Origin: Prochlorococcus sp. AG-355-J23
Lineage (GTDB): Bacteria; Cyanobacteriota; Cyanobacteriia; PCC-6307; Cyanobiaceae
Assembly (NCBI GenBank): GCA_003278705.1
Contig: QCDR01000001.1
Coordinates: 62,001-126,000 of the forward strand
Direction: 5' to 3'
Length of the DNA: 64,000 bases
Below the pieces are notes generated by a model. That model was not told the DNA's origin and made no database searches. It saw only the letters and a program-made list of their open reading frames with translations. Positions 8,304-16,396 of this stretch are shown in pieces. Every line of letters begins with the position of its first letter. The stretch's first letter is position 1. A program made the translations under genes and the position numbers.

Positions 8304-8330
8304 TAAAAAAGGGCTTGATAAAGCCCTGAA
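8304..8330 (-). terminator. intrinsic terminator of the minus-strand hli gene
   Basis: AGGGCTT at 8310-8316 pairs with AAGCCCT at 8321-8327. On the minus strand the hairpin is followed by a run of T (A-run at 8305-8310 of the + strand). It lies just downstream of the hli stop at 8353. Confidence 0.75.
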
Positions 8331-8352
8331 AAAAATTTAAAAAGGATTTTTA

Positions 8353-8481
8353 CTAGAAAATACCTGGAAGAATTTGACCAGTAAAATAATAAGCTCCTAC
8401 AAGAGCAAACATTCCAAGCATTGCGGCTTTACCATTAAGCTTTTCAGCTTTTTCGGTCATGATTTTTTTTGCGAATTCCAT
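8353..8481 (-). CDS. hli: high-light-inducible protein (Hlip), 42 aa
   Basis: A one-helix LHC-like protein starting MEFAKKIMTEKAEKLNG. It carries the chlorophyll-binding helix pattern E-x2-NG-x3-M-x-G (EKLNGKAAMLGMFALVG) and ends in the TGQILPGIF motif typical of the multi-copy Prochlorococcus hli group. Hlips bind chlorophyll and carotenoid in the thylakoid and protect photosystem assembly intermediates under light stress. It has its own terminator and is divergent from the three-gene hli cluster starting at 8787. Confidence 0.88.
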   Translation of the reverse strand: MEFAKKIMTEKAEKLNGKAAMLGMFALVGAYYFTGQILPGIF

Positions 8482-8786
8482 AATAAAGTGAAATAGTTTA
8501 TATCTAAAACCTAATTATTCAAATTTCAGAATGATGTAGTTTTTTCTACCAAATTGATATCTTTCTAAAGATTTAAAAATTAATAATTAAAAACCACATT
8601 GAACTCTTAAAAGTTTGCGAACCAATCTGAAAAGCGTAGCGAGCCTAAAAAAACAACTATTTGACAAATTATGTTACATTTATGCTACAAATATGTAATA
8701 AATATCTTGAATATAACTTAATTTCGGCTTAATACTTTACATTTGTTAATAGTAGTGTTACATTAGTTAACAATTACACAACTTCA
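8482..8786. promoter_or_regulatory. divergent hli promoter region with HLR1-like repeats
   Basis: A 305-base gap between divergent hli genes. Copies of the (G/T)TTACA(T/A)(T/A) element known from cyanobacterial HLR1 sites, which bind the response regulator RpaB, are visible: GTTACATT at 8673-8680 followed by GCTACAAA at 8684-8691, TTTACATT at 8736-8743 and GTTACATT at 8757-8764. The first pair has a 3-base spacer rather than the usual two, so the match is near but not perfect. A TTGACA box at 8661-8666 could be a -35 element. Confidence 0.5.
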
Positions 8787-8993
8787 ATGGCTAATTCAAA
8801 CGTTACTACTGAATCAGGTGGCAGACAGAATATGTTTCCTACTGAGACACGTCCTTACATAGATGAGTCTGTTTCTTACGACAGCTACCCACAAAATGCA
8901 GAAAAAGTTAACGGTCGTTGGGCAATGATTGGCCTTGTTGCGTTAGTAGGTGCTTACGTTTCAACCGGACAAATTATTCCTGGCATTTTTTAA
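8787..8993 (+). CDS. hli: high-light-inducible protein (Hlip), 68 aa
   Basis: An N-terminal 35-residue polar extension precedes the one-helix domain: EKVNGRWAMIGLVALVGAYVSTGQIIPGIF. The E-x2-NGR-x-AM-x-G chlorophyll-binding pattern and the TGQIIPGIF end are intact. It is the first gene of a run of three hli genes on the + strand; its TAA overlaps the next ATG by one base, so the genes are coupled. Expression is probably driven by the repeats just upstream. Confidence 0.88.
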   Translation: MANSNVTTESGGRQNMFPTETRPYIDESVSYDSYPQNAEKVNGRWAMIGLVALVGAYVSTGQIIPGIF

Positions 8994-9253
8994 TGAGTCC
9001 ACTTTCAGGTTTCTTAGCCGTAATTGTATTCTTTACAGCCACCCTCGTTGCTTATTTAACCAAGCAATTTCAAAACGAAAATTTAAACTATTCATCTTCT
9101 AATCAAATGAAAAACACAAACACAAAAGTCAAAACAATCGAAAAAGAAAAAGTTGTTGCTGAAACTCTTAACGGCAGATTCGCAATGCTTGGATTAATTG
9201 CTGCTGTTGGAGCATACCTAACAACAGGTCAAATAATTCCTGGTTTCGTTTAA
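8993..9253 (+). CDS. hli: high-light-inducible protein with N-terminal membrane segment, 86 aa
   Basis: Start at the ATG at 8993, overlapping the previous stop by one base (TAATG). Residues 3-23 form an extra hydrophobic helix (LSGFLAVIVFFTATLVAYL). A basic linker follows, then a second helix with ETLNGRFAMLGLIAAVG and the ending TGQIIPGFV. It is therefore a two-helix member rather than a plain Hlip. The chlorophyll-binding residues of the second helix are intact. A longer reading from 8918 would only overlap the previous gene and is not supported. Confidence 0.8.
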   Translation: MSPLSGFLAVIVFFTATLVAYLTKQFQNENLNYSSSNQMKNTNTKVKTIEKEKVVAETLNGRFAMLGLIAAVGAYLTTGQIIPGFV

Positions 9254-9287
9254 AACCTACTATTTAACATTTCTACAAATCAGAAAA

Positions 9288-9416
9288 ATGGAAAATTCAA
9301 AAACAACTTATTGGCAAAACGCCGAGAGAACTAATGGAAGAATGGCAATGATGGGCTTATTTGCATTAGTTGTAAATTATGGCTTATTCGGATGGATAAT
9401 CCCAGGAATTTTTTAA
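9288..9416 (+). CDS. hli: high-light-inducible protein (Hlip), 42 aa
   Basis: Starts MENSKTTYWQNAERTNG. The helix pattern E-x2-NGRMAMMG is intact and the end is GWIIPGIF, a variant of the TGQIIPGIF tail of its neighbours. It is third in the hli run and is followed one base later by the ATG of a small conserved gene, so the four are probably one transcript ending at the terminator at 9620-9657. Confidence 0.85.
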   Translation: MENSKTTYWQNAERTNGRMAMMGLFALVVNYGLFGWIIPGIF

Positions 9417-9417
9417 A

Positions 9418-9597
9418 ATGAATTTAGGCTTACTTTTTCTTAAAGTAAATACTTTGGGAGTTATAACTCTTTCTGAACTTGATTGGATAACTAACCATCA
9501 ATCTGAATTTTCAAGGTTAGATATGGCTTTAGTTATTAAGATCGGCCGTCTTATGGATTCTGGAGTAGTAGAAATTGATAATAGATTGCCTGTTTAA
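9418..9597 (+). CDS. small conserved protein in the hli operon, 59 aa
   Basis: Starts MNLGLLFLKVNTLGVITLSELDW and ends DSGVVEIDNRLPV. It begins one base after the last hli stop and is followed by a strong terminator, so it belongs to the hli transcript. No membrane helix or Cys is evident; the mix of helix and strand suggests a small soluble domain. Such an ORF next to hli genes suggests a role in light stress, but that is inference. Confidence 0.6.
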   Translation: MNLGLLFLKVNTLGVITLSELDWITNHQSEFSRLDMALVIKIGRLMDSGVVEIDNRLPV

Positions 9598-9619
9598 TTT
9601 TTAAAAAATGATCGTCATG

Positions 9620-9657
9620 AGTGTTTGTCAATAGGGATACTGACAAACACTTTTTTT
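9620..9657 (+). terminator. strong intrinsic terminator of the hli operon
   Basis: An 11-bp stem: AGTGTTTGTCA at 9620-9630 pairs with TGACAAACACT at 9641-9651, with a 10-base loop and a run of T. It lies 22 bases after the stop of the last operon gene. Confidence 0.85.
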
Positions 9658-9675
9658 ATGAGAAAAATATTTGTA

Positions 9676-9719
9676 AAAAAAAAAAAAAAGAGATTGTTTC
9701 TTAGCTAAAAACAATCTCT
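9676..9719 (-). terminator. strong intrinsic terminator (minus strand)
   Basis: AGAGATTGTTT at 9689-9699 pairs with AAACAATCTCT at 9709-9719. On the minus strand the hairpin runs into about 13 T. It would end transcripts from the minus-strand genes at 9813-10682 and sits back to back with the hli terminator. Confidence 0.8.
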
Positions 9720-9812
9720 CAATTACCTAATTCTTACATGAAAATTTCAAGTAAGCTTTCAGATCTTAACTGATTTGTTTTTATAGTAAATCCGTAAAAA
9801 TGCTTTTGTAAT

Positions 9813-10028
9813 TTATCTTTTTAAACCACCTCTTTTTATCCAAAGGAACCATGTAATCCAAATAGGAGGAAGGAATCTGATTAAAAAAGAAATTTTATAC
9901 ATATAAAATGGGGCATTTTCACTTTGAAATAAATTCATCAAAAAGGAAGATATAGTTACCCAAAGTAAAATTATTAATATATTTGCTCCCAATAAAGCGA
10001 ACTTATTTTGTTTGAATATTTTTGGCAT
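9813..10028 (-). CDS. small membrane protein, 71 aa
   Basis: Two hydrophobic helices (about residues 10-32 and 45-65) separated by a short polar loop with ENAPFY, a basic N-terminus (MPKIFKQNK) and a basic end (KRGGLKR). This is a two-pass inner or thylakoid membrane protein with no family recognised. It is the last of three minus-strand small membrane-protein genes before a strong terminator. Confidence 0.5.
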   Translation of the reverse strand: MPKIFKQNKFALLGANILIILLWVTISSFLMNLFQSENAPFYMYKISFLIRFLPPIWITWFLWIKRGGLKR

Positions 10029-10086
10029 AAAATAAATTTTCTATATTCTTAATTTTAAATAATCTCGGGAAATAAATTATAAATTT

Positions 10087-10338
10087 TCAAAAAAACTTCA
10101 AATTTAAAATCCATATCCAAATAAAAAAAGTACTAAATTTTAATCCCTCTCCAAATAACAATCCAAAAGCGATAGGAGGAGAAAATATTACAAAAAGAAT
10201 AGAGAATAAACTAAATAAAGCAAATGATCCTCTTAGAAAAAAATTCTTTCTTTTTGTTCTTCTTAGATTTTTTAAAGTATTCCACTCCCATTCGATAAAC
10301 TTATAGAACTTTTCTGATAATAAAAAAAAATACTTCAT
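10087..10338 (-). CDS. small membrane protein, 83 aa
   Basis: A charged first half rich in Lys/Arg (NLRRTKRKN) followed by one or two hydrophobic segments (about residues 38-55 and 60-80) with an SPPIAFGLLFGEG loop. No motif is recognised. It lies among similar small membrane genes on the same strand, so co-transcription is likely. Confidence 0.5.
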   Translation of the reverse strand: MKYFFLLSEKFYKFIEWEWNTLKNLRRTKRKNFFLRGSFALFSLFSILFVIFSPPIAFGLLFGEGLKFSTFFIWIWILNLKFF

Positions 10339-10391
10339 TAATATTATTAATTTCTATCGGCTTTTCTTATTTATAAAATTAATTTCACCTG

Positions 10392-10682
10392 TTAGCAATA
10401 AACCTTTTCCCCTTCTTCAGAAAGATAGTAAATTTTATTTTCTGAACTTACGAAGAAAGTTAATCCCTTATATTGTGATCTTTTAAATTTATCCAATCTA
10501 AGTTTGTGTAAATCCCAATTATCAGTACTTATGTCAGGATTAAATTCTTGTTCTTTTAAGAAAGGTAAATGAGTTGGACTAATTGTTGTTTTTTGGGCTA
10601 ACCCTCTATTTCGTTTTGAATAAAAAACTAATAAAAATAAAACTACAAAAAAAAGAATTAATAATATATTTGTCATTGTCAA
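10392..10682 (-). CDS. membrane-anchored small hypothetical protein, 96 aa
   Basis: One strongly hydrophobic N-terminal helix (MTMTNILLILFFVVLFLLVF), then a soluble tail of about 70 residues with NPDISTDNWDLHKLRLDKFKRSQYKGL and a single Cys at the very end. It is probably a single-pass protein with a cytoplasmic domain. No family is recognised. Confidence 0.5.
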   Translation of the reverse strand: MTMTNILLILFFVVLFLLVFYSKRNRGLAQKTTISPTHLPFLKEQEFNPDISTDNWDLHKLRLDKFKRSQYKGLTFFVSSENKIYYLSEEGEKVYC

Positions 10683-10819
10683 TTTTTCTAATTTGAAAAA
10701 ACTTTATTTGGTGAATCAAGAACTTTTCACAATAAATTTCTTAATAAGTAAAAAATCCTATTTTTATATTCTTGTATTTTTGAATACTTATCAAGGGGTT
10801 ACCTAAATCAGATTATAAA

Positions 10820-10981
10820 ATGAGTCGCATTTTCAACATGACTCAAAATTCCATGAATACTCCTTATGCAAAAAGAGTAGCTGAAAAATTTAGAGAGGCT
10901 CAAAACTATTTAAAAACTAATGGTTTTAGTAGATCAACTAAACATTTACTGGAAGATATTGAAAATTCTGTTGAAAAATAA
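10820..10981 (+). CDS. small hypothetical protein, 53 aa
   Basis: Starts MSRIFNMTQNSMNTPYAKRVAEKF and is helical and basic. Three in-frame ATGs leave the true start open (10820, 10838 or 10853). Its last base is the first base of the next gene (TAATG overlap), so the two are coupled. The function is unknown. Confidence 0.5.
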   Translation: MSRIFNMTQNSMNTPYAKRVAEKFREAQNYLKTNGFSRSTKHLLEDIENSVEK

Positions 10982-11139
10982 TGCCAATACCCCCTCACTT
11001 ACCACAACTACAATATGGCTACGATGATGGCTTTACAACCATTGTTTTTGGTTTAATAGGAAGTTGCTTAGGATGTATCTTAATTTTATTAATTTCATTT
11101 TTTGAATTTAAATTCAAAAAGCAAAATAGTAAGCCTTAA
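10981..11139 (+). CDS. small membrane protein, 52 aa
   Basis: Starts MPIPPHLPQLQYGYDDG, a polar Pro-rich head. One hydrophobic helix follows (about residues 20-42, containing GSCLGC) and then a Lys-rich tail. It is translationally coupled to the preceding 53-aa gene through a one-base overlap. It ends nine bases before the convergent ychF stop. The family is unknown. Confidence 0.55.
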   Translation: MPIPPHLPQLQYGYDDGFTTIVFGLIGSCLGCILILLISFFEFKFKKQNSKP

Positions 11140-11147
11140 GAGACTTA

Positions 11148-12239
11148 CTAAACGTTAAACAAGAACTCCATTACATCACCTTCGTTAACAATATATTCCT
11201 TACCTTCACTTCTTAAAAGACCTTTAGTTTTTGCATTGGCAATTGAACCTGAATCAATTAAATTTTGATACGAAATAGTCTGAGCTCTTATAAATCCTTT
11301 TTCAAAATCAGTATGAATTACTCCTGCTGCCTGTGGCGCAGTCATCCCATCTTTTATTGTCCAAGCTTTTGTCTCCTTTTCTCCGGTAGTGAAATAAGTT
11401 TTTAATCCCAATAATTTATATGTTGATCTAATTAATGAACTTAATCCCCCTTCTTCTACTCCTAAGCCAATAAGGTAGTCTTTTTTATCTTCTGGTTCTA
11501 ACTCTATTAATTCAGATTCGACTTGCGCTGATATTTTTATACATTCTGTATTTTCATTGCTTGCAAAACTCTGAACTCTCGATGAAAAATCATTACCTTC
11601 AGCTAAATCATTTTCATTCAAATTAGTTGCGTAAATAATTGGTTTAGCAGTAAGGAAGCCTAATTGCTTAATTATTAAATTTTCTTCTTCATTCAAAGAC
11701 ATTGATCTAACTGAAAAGCCTTTCTGTAGCTCTTCTTCAATTTTTTCTAGTAAGGTATCTTCTTTAGCTGCCTCTTTACTAGTTCTAACCTGTTTTTTAA
11801 TTCTTTCTCTTCTTTTTTGGAGTTGAGATAAATCAGCTAAATTCAATTCCAGATTAATTATCTCAATGTCATCCAGGGGATCTACCTTTCCAGAAACATG
11901 AATTACATCACTATCTTCAAAGCACCTTACAACATGAACTATTGCATCAACCTCCCTAATATTTGATAAAAATTTATTTCCCAAACCTTCGCCTTTACTA
12001 GCTCCTTTTACTAATCCTGCGATATCTACAAATTCAATTTTTGTTGGGATAATATTTTGGCTAGAACTTAAATCACCTAACTCTTGTAACCTTTGATCTG
12101 GGACGGAAACTATACCTTTATTAGGTTCTATAGTACAAAAGGGGAAATTAGCCGCTTGTGCTTTAGCATTTTCTACAAGTGCATTAAATAAAGTTGATTT
12201 TCCAACATTTGGTAATCCAATAATACCGGCTTTTAACAT
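11148..12239 (-). CDS. ychF: redox-regulated ribosome-binding ATPase YchF (Obg family)
   Basis: 363 residues, the normal length. The P-loop GLPNVGKSTLFNAL lies near residue 8, followed by the switch region DIAGLVKGASKGEGLGN. The base-recognition loop is TNLN rather than the NKxD of true GTPases, as expected for ATP-preferring YchF. The C-terminal TGS domain reads TTGEKETKAWTI to the end. It binds the ribosome and influences translation under stress. It is divergent from the HlyD-like gene and convergent with the small genes to the left. Confidence 0.95.
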   Translation of the reverse strand: MLKAGIIGLPNVGKSTLFNALVENAKAQAANFPFCTIEPNKGIVSVPDQRLQELGDLSSSQNIIPTKIEFVDIAGLVKGASKGEGLGNKFLSNIREVDAIVHVVRCFEDSDVIHVSGKVDPLDDIEIINLELNLADLSQLQKRRERIKKQVRTSKEAAKEDTLLEKIEEELQKGFSVRSMSLNEEENLIIKQLGFLTAKPIIYATNLNENDLAEGNDFSSRVQSFASNENTECIKISAQVESELIELEPEDKKDYLIGLGVEEGGLSSLIRSTYKLLGLKTYFTTGEKETKAWTIKDGMTAPQAAGVIHTDFEKGFIRAQTISYQNLIDSGSIANAKTKGLLRSEGKEYIVNEGDVMEFLFNV

Positions 12240-12383
12240 TTGAAAAAATTTATTGAAAAATTATTTAGAAAACATCTTCTAGTAATATAGTATTTACTTA
12301 ACCAATCTTGGATAAGTTAATTATAATCGACTTGATTATTTATTTAGTTCCCAAATATTCTCAATTACTGTTTTTCAAAAGAA

Positions 12384-13445
12384 ATGCTTGATTTAATAAA
12401 AAAAAATATAAATCTAAGAAGTGGAATTATATTACTTTCTTTAACGATATTTTTCGTTTTTATAACCAATTCCTTCAAGAAAAATAAGTCAAAAGATATT
12501 TCTGATTTTGTAGTTCAAGTTGAAAAAGGAATCCTCTCAGATTCAATTAATACAAGTGGTGAAGTAAAAGCAATCAGGACAAGCAATATTGGGCCTCGGA
12601 AGCAAGGGGTAATAAAAGAAATCAAAGTAGATGAAGGCGATCTTGTAAAAAAAGATCAGGTTTTAGCTTCTCTTGATGATGAAGACTTTATCTATAAAAT
12701 TGAAGAACTTGAATTAAATGTAGAAAAACAAAAATCTGAATTTTTAAGAAGGGAATATTTATATCAAGAAGGCGCGGTAAGTAAAGAAGACTATGAAAGT
12801 TTTAAAAATAACTACAACATTAGTAGCGCCAAACTTAATGATGCAAAAGCTGAAAAAAGTTTCTATCTAATTAAAGCTCCTTATGGAGGAAAGATAACTG
12901 CAAAATATGCTGAGATAGGATCTTATGTCACACCAAGTACAAACTTAAGTTCAGACCCTAAAACCAAAAACTTCATTTTTGAACTATCAGAGGGCCTAGA
13001 AATTGTTGCTAAAGTTCCTGAGAGTGACATTGGCAGAATAAAAATAGGTCAAGTAGCCTCAGTAAGAATTGAGGCTTATCCCTCAAAAAAATATAGTGCC
13101 ATTGTTAAAAAAATAGCCACAAGAGCTGTAAAAGATAATAATGTAACCTCATTCGAAGTAACTTTAAATTTTAAAGATATTTCTGAAGAAATTAAAATTG
13201 GAATGACTGCAGATCTTGAATTTAGAGTCGAAGGTAATGAAGAAAAAATCTTAGTACCAACAGTTTCTATTGTCACTGAAAAAGGTGAAAAAGGAATTTT
13301 GAAAGTTGATAAAAATAATTCTCCCAAATTCGAAAAAATCGAGATTGGTATTAGTAGCGGAAATAAAACTTCAATCATTGATGGATTAGAACCTGGAGAG
13401 CAAATCTTTATTGATATTCCACCTTGGGCTAAGAAGAGAAAATGA
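12384..13445 (+). CDS. HlyD/MFP-family membrane fusion protein
   Basis: 353 residues. An N-terminal anchor (about residues 12-30) precedes a barrel-sandwich lipoyl half (GVIKEIKVDEGDLVKKDQVLASLDD), a helical hairpin and the second lipoyl half (LIKAPYGGKITAKYAEIGSYV). A beta-barrel and membrane-proximal domain follow. Such proteins bridge inner-membrane ABC or RND pumps to the outer membrane, but no pump gene is adjacent. It overlaps polA by four bases (ATGA), a likely two-gene operon of unrelated functions. Confidence 0.82.
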   Translation: MLDLIKKNINLRSGIILLSLTIFFVFITNSFKKNKSKDISDFVVQVEKGILSDSINTSGEVKAIRTSNIGPRKQGVIKEIKVDEGDLVKKDQVLASLDDEDFIYKIEELELNVEKQKSEFLRREYLYQEGAVSKEDYESFKNNYNISSAKLNDAKAEKSFYLIKAPYGGKITAKYAEIGSYVTPSTNLSSDPKTKNFIFELSEGLEIVAKVPESDIGRIKIGQVASVRIEAYPSKKYSAIVKKIATRAVKDNNVTSFEVTLNFKDISEEIKIGMTADLEFRVEGNEEKILVPTVSIVTEKGEKGILKVDKNNSPKFEKIEIGISSGNKTSIIDGLEPGEQIFIDIPPWAKKRK

Positions 13446-16372
13446 GTTTAAAATCTGAAAACTCTAAAAAACCAATTTTACTTTTAGTCGATGGCCACTC
13501 ACTTGCTTTTAGAAGCTTCTATGCATTCAGCAAAGGGATTGATGGAGGTTTAACTACCAAAGAGGGATTTCCAACAAGTGTCACTTATGGATTCCTAAAA
13601 AGTCTTCTGGATAATTGCAAAAATATTAGTCCTGAGGGTGTTTGTATTACGTTTGATACCGAAAAACCAACTTTCAGACATGAATTAGATCCAAATTATA
13701 AGGCCAATAGAGATGTGGCCCCAGATGTTTTTTTTCAGGATATTGAACAACTAGAAATCATCTTAGAAGAAAGCCTTAATTTACCAATTTTTAAATCTCC
13801 AGGATACGAAGCAGATGATCTCCTAGGCACAATTGCAAATGATGCTTCGTCTAAAGGATGGTGCGTGAATATTCTTTCTGGAGATAGGGATTTATTTCAA
13901 TTAGTAGATGATCAAAAAGATATTTTTGTACTTTATATGGGTGGTGGTCCATATGCGAAAAGTGGAAATCCAACTCTTATGAATGAAAATGGAGTCAAAG
14001 AAAAATTAGGTGTTGCGCCAGAAAGAGTAGTTGATCTTAAAGCCCTAACTGGTGATAGTTCTGATAATATTCCAGGTATTAAAGGGGTTGGTCCAAAAAC
14101 TGCAATTAATCTGCTAAAAGAGAACGACACGCTTGATGGAATCTATCAGGCTTTGGACAAGATTCTTCAAAATAATGATAAAAAATATAAAGGATTCATC
14201 AAAGGTTCAGTTATAGAAAAGCTAAGAAACGATAAACATAATGCTTTTCTTTCCAGAGATTTAGCAAAAATAAATACTGAGGTGCCTTTAATTTTAAGTA
14301 ACGGTTATGAATTAAAAAATATAAATCAAGAACTACTTTCAGAGTCACTGAAAAAATTGGAACTATCAACACTACTTAGACAAATTGATATTTTCAATTC
14401 AACTTTCAGCAAAGGTGGTTTTGACAAAAATAATGTAGCTAAAGAAGAGGAGGAGACTCCAAAAGTCGCAGGCAATAATGAATTAGAAAATAGTGAAAAT
14501 AAAATCCCTAAAATCAACGTAACTGTTGTAAATGATTTCGAATTACTTGATAAATTAATTCAAAGATTAGACAAGACTAATCAAATAGTTTCTTTAGATA
14601 CAGAGACCAATAGTTTGAATCCAATCGATGCGGAACTTGTTGGGATAGGGTTATGTCTTGGAGAAGAAAATGATGATTTATTTTATATACCTCTTGGTCA
14701 TCAAACAAAAAAGGAGAACTCCAATCAATTATCAATAGAAGATGTTTTCTCAAAGCTAAGAAATTGGATAGAAGATCCAAAAAAAGAAAAGGCACTCCAA
14801 AATTCAAAATTTGATAGGCAAATATTTTTTAATCATGGACTTGATCTTAAAGGCGTAACCTTTGACACCTTATTAGCAGACTACCTTCTTAATAATCAGG
14901 AGAAACATGGGTTAAGTGAAATTAGTTTTAGATTATTTGGATTTAAGCCTCCTTCATTTAAGGACACAGTTGGAAAAAATAAAGACTTTTCATTTGTTGA
15001 TATTGATGAAGCAAGTATTTACTGCGGTTATGATGTTTTTCTAACTTTTAAGATTGTCAAAATTTTTAAAGAAAGTTTTTTAAAAGAAAAAGATGAATTA
15101 ATCAAATTGTTCGAAGAAATCGAGCTACCTTTAGAGCCGGTATTGTCGCAAATGGAAATGAATGGCATAACCATCGACATTCCTTATTTGAATAAACTCT
15201 CAAAAGAATTAAAAAGTACCTTAGAAGATATTGAAAGTAAAGTTTATGAGTTAGCAAAGGAGAGTTTCAATCTATCTTCACCAAAACAACTTGGTGAGAT
15301 TTTGTTTGAAAAATTAAATTTGGATAAGAAAAAATCACGGAAAACAAAAACAGGATGGAGTACAGATGCAGTAGTTCTGGAAAGATTAGTCGACGAACAT
15401 CAAATAATCCAACATTTAATAAAACATAGAACTCTCAGCAAATTACTTAGCACCTATATTGATGCTCTTCCAAATCTTATTAACGAAAAGACAGGAAGAG
15501 TTCATACAAACTTTAATCAAGCTGCTACAGCGACTGGGAGACTAAGTAGTAGCAATCCTAATCTTCAAAATATCCCTGTTAGGACTGAATTTAGTAGGAG
15601 AATCAGAAAAGCATTCTTGCCTGAAAAAAATTGGAAACTTTTATCAGCTGATTATTCTCAGATCGAATTAAGAATACTCGCTCACTTAGCAGATGAAGAA
15701 ATACTAATAAATGCATTTCATAAAAATGATGACATTCATTCTTTGACTGCAAAGTTAATTTTTGAGAAAGAAGAAATTTCTTCTGATGAGAGGAGAGTTG
15801 GTAAAACAATAAATTTTGGAGTTATCTATGGTATGGGGATAAAAAAGTTTGCCCGTTCAACAGGAGTAAGTACTCCAGAAGCAAAAGAATTCCTAATAAA
15901 ATACAAAGAAAGATATTCAAAAATTTTCAAATTTCTTGAACTTCAAGAAAGGCTTGCCTTATCAAAAGGTTATGTAAAGACAATTTTTGGTAGAAAGAGA
16001 GAATTTAAGTTTGATAAAAATGGACTTGGAAGACTAATAGGAAAAGATCCTTACGAAATTGACTTGCAATCCGCAAGAAGAGCTGGCATGGAAGCACAAT
16101 CACTAAGAGCCGCAGCCAATGCCCCAATTCAGGGTTCAAGTGCAGATATTATTAAAATTGCAATGGTTCAACTAAATAAAAAATTCATAGAAATGAATGT
16201 TTCAGCAAAAATGCTTTTACAAGTACATGATGAATTATTGTTTGAAGTTGAACCAGATTCTTTGGAAATTACGACGAAATTAGTAAAGAAGACTATGGAA
16301 GATTGTGTAAAATTAAATGTGCCTCTTCTAGTTGATATTGGAATTGGAGACAATTGGATGGAGACAAAATAA
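13442..16372 (+). CDS. polA: DNA polymerase I
   Basis: 976 residues with all three domains. The 5'-3' exonuclease has LLLVDGHSLAFRSF, GYEADDLLG, SGDRDLFQLV and GDSSDNIPGIKGVGPKTA. The 3'-5' proofreading domain keeps its catalytic acids: DTE at about residue 386, SKFDRQ, and YCGYD at the end. The polymerase domain has motif A DYSQIELR (about 737), motif B RRVGKTINFGVIYG and motif C QVHDELLFE (His about 929). It therefore looks fully active for repair and Okazaki-fragment processing. It is coupled to the upstream HlyD-like gene; cysS follows 25 bases later. Confidence 0.97.
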   Translation: MSLKSENSKKPILLLVDGHSLAFRSFYAFSKGIDGGLTTKEGFPTSVTYGFLKSLLDNCKNISPEGVCITFDTEKPTFRHELDPNYKANRDVAPDVFFQDIEQLEIILEESLNLPIFKSPGYEADDLLGTIANDASSKGWCVNILSGDRDLFQLVDDQKDIFVLYMGGGPYAKSGNPTLMNENGVKEKLGVAPERVVDLKALTGDSSDNIPGIKGVGPKTAINLLKENDTLDGIYQALDKILQNNDKKYKGFIKGSVIEKLRNDKHNAFLSRDLAKINTEVPLILSNGYELKNINQELLSESLKKLELSTLLRQIDIFNSTFSKGGFDKNNVAKEEEETPKVAGNNELENSENKIPKINVTVVNDFELLDKLIQRLDKTNQIVSLDTETNSLNPIDAELVGIGLCLGEENDDLFYIPLGHQTKKENSNQLSIEDVFSKLRNWIEDPKKEKALQNSKFDRQIFFNHGLDLKGVTFDTLLADYLLNNQEKHGLSEISFRLFGFKPPSFKDTVGKNKDFSFVDIDEASIYCGYDVFLTFKIVKIFKESFLKEKDELIKLFEEIELPLEPVLSQMEMNGITIDIPYLNKLSKELKSTLEDIESKVYELAKESFNLSSPKQLGEILFEKLNLDKKKSRKTKTGWSTDAVVLERLVDEHQIIQHLIKHRTLSKLLSTYIDALPNLINEKTGRVHTNFNQAATATGRLSSSNPNLQNIPVRTEFSRRIRKAFLPEKNWKLLSADYSQIELRILAHLADEEILINAFHKNDDIHSLTAKLIFEKEEISSDERRVGKTINFGVIYGMGIKKFARSTGVSTPEAKEFLIKYKERYSKIFKFLELQERLALSKGYVKTIFGRKREFKFDKNGLGRLIGKDPYEIDLQSARRAGMEAQSLRAAANAPIQGSSADIIKIAMVQLNKKFIEMNVSAKMLLQVHDELLFEVEPDSLEITTKLVKKTMEDCVKLNVPLLVDIGIGDNWMETK

Positions 16373-16396
16373 ACCTTATGAAATATTTATTTTAAG

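Noticed and set aside
8918-8992. Longer N-terminus of the second + strand Hlip
   Set aside because: The added part is a frame-shifted reading of the preceding Hlip helix; the ATG at 8993 with a one-base overlap is the better start.
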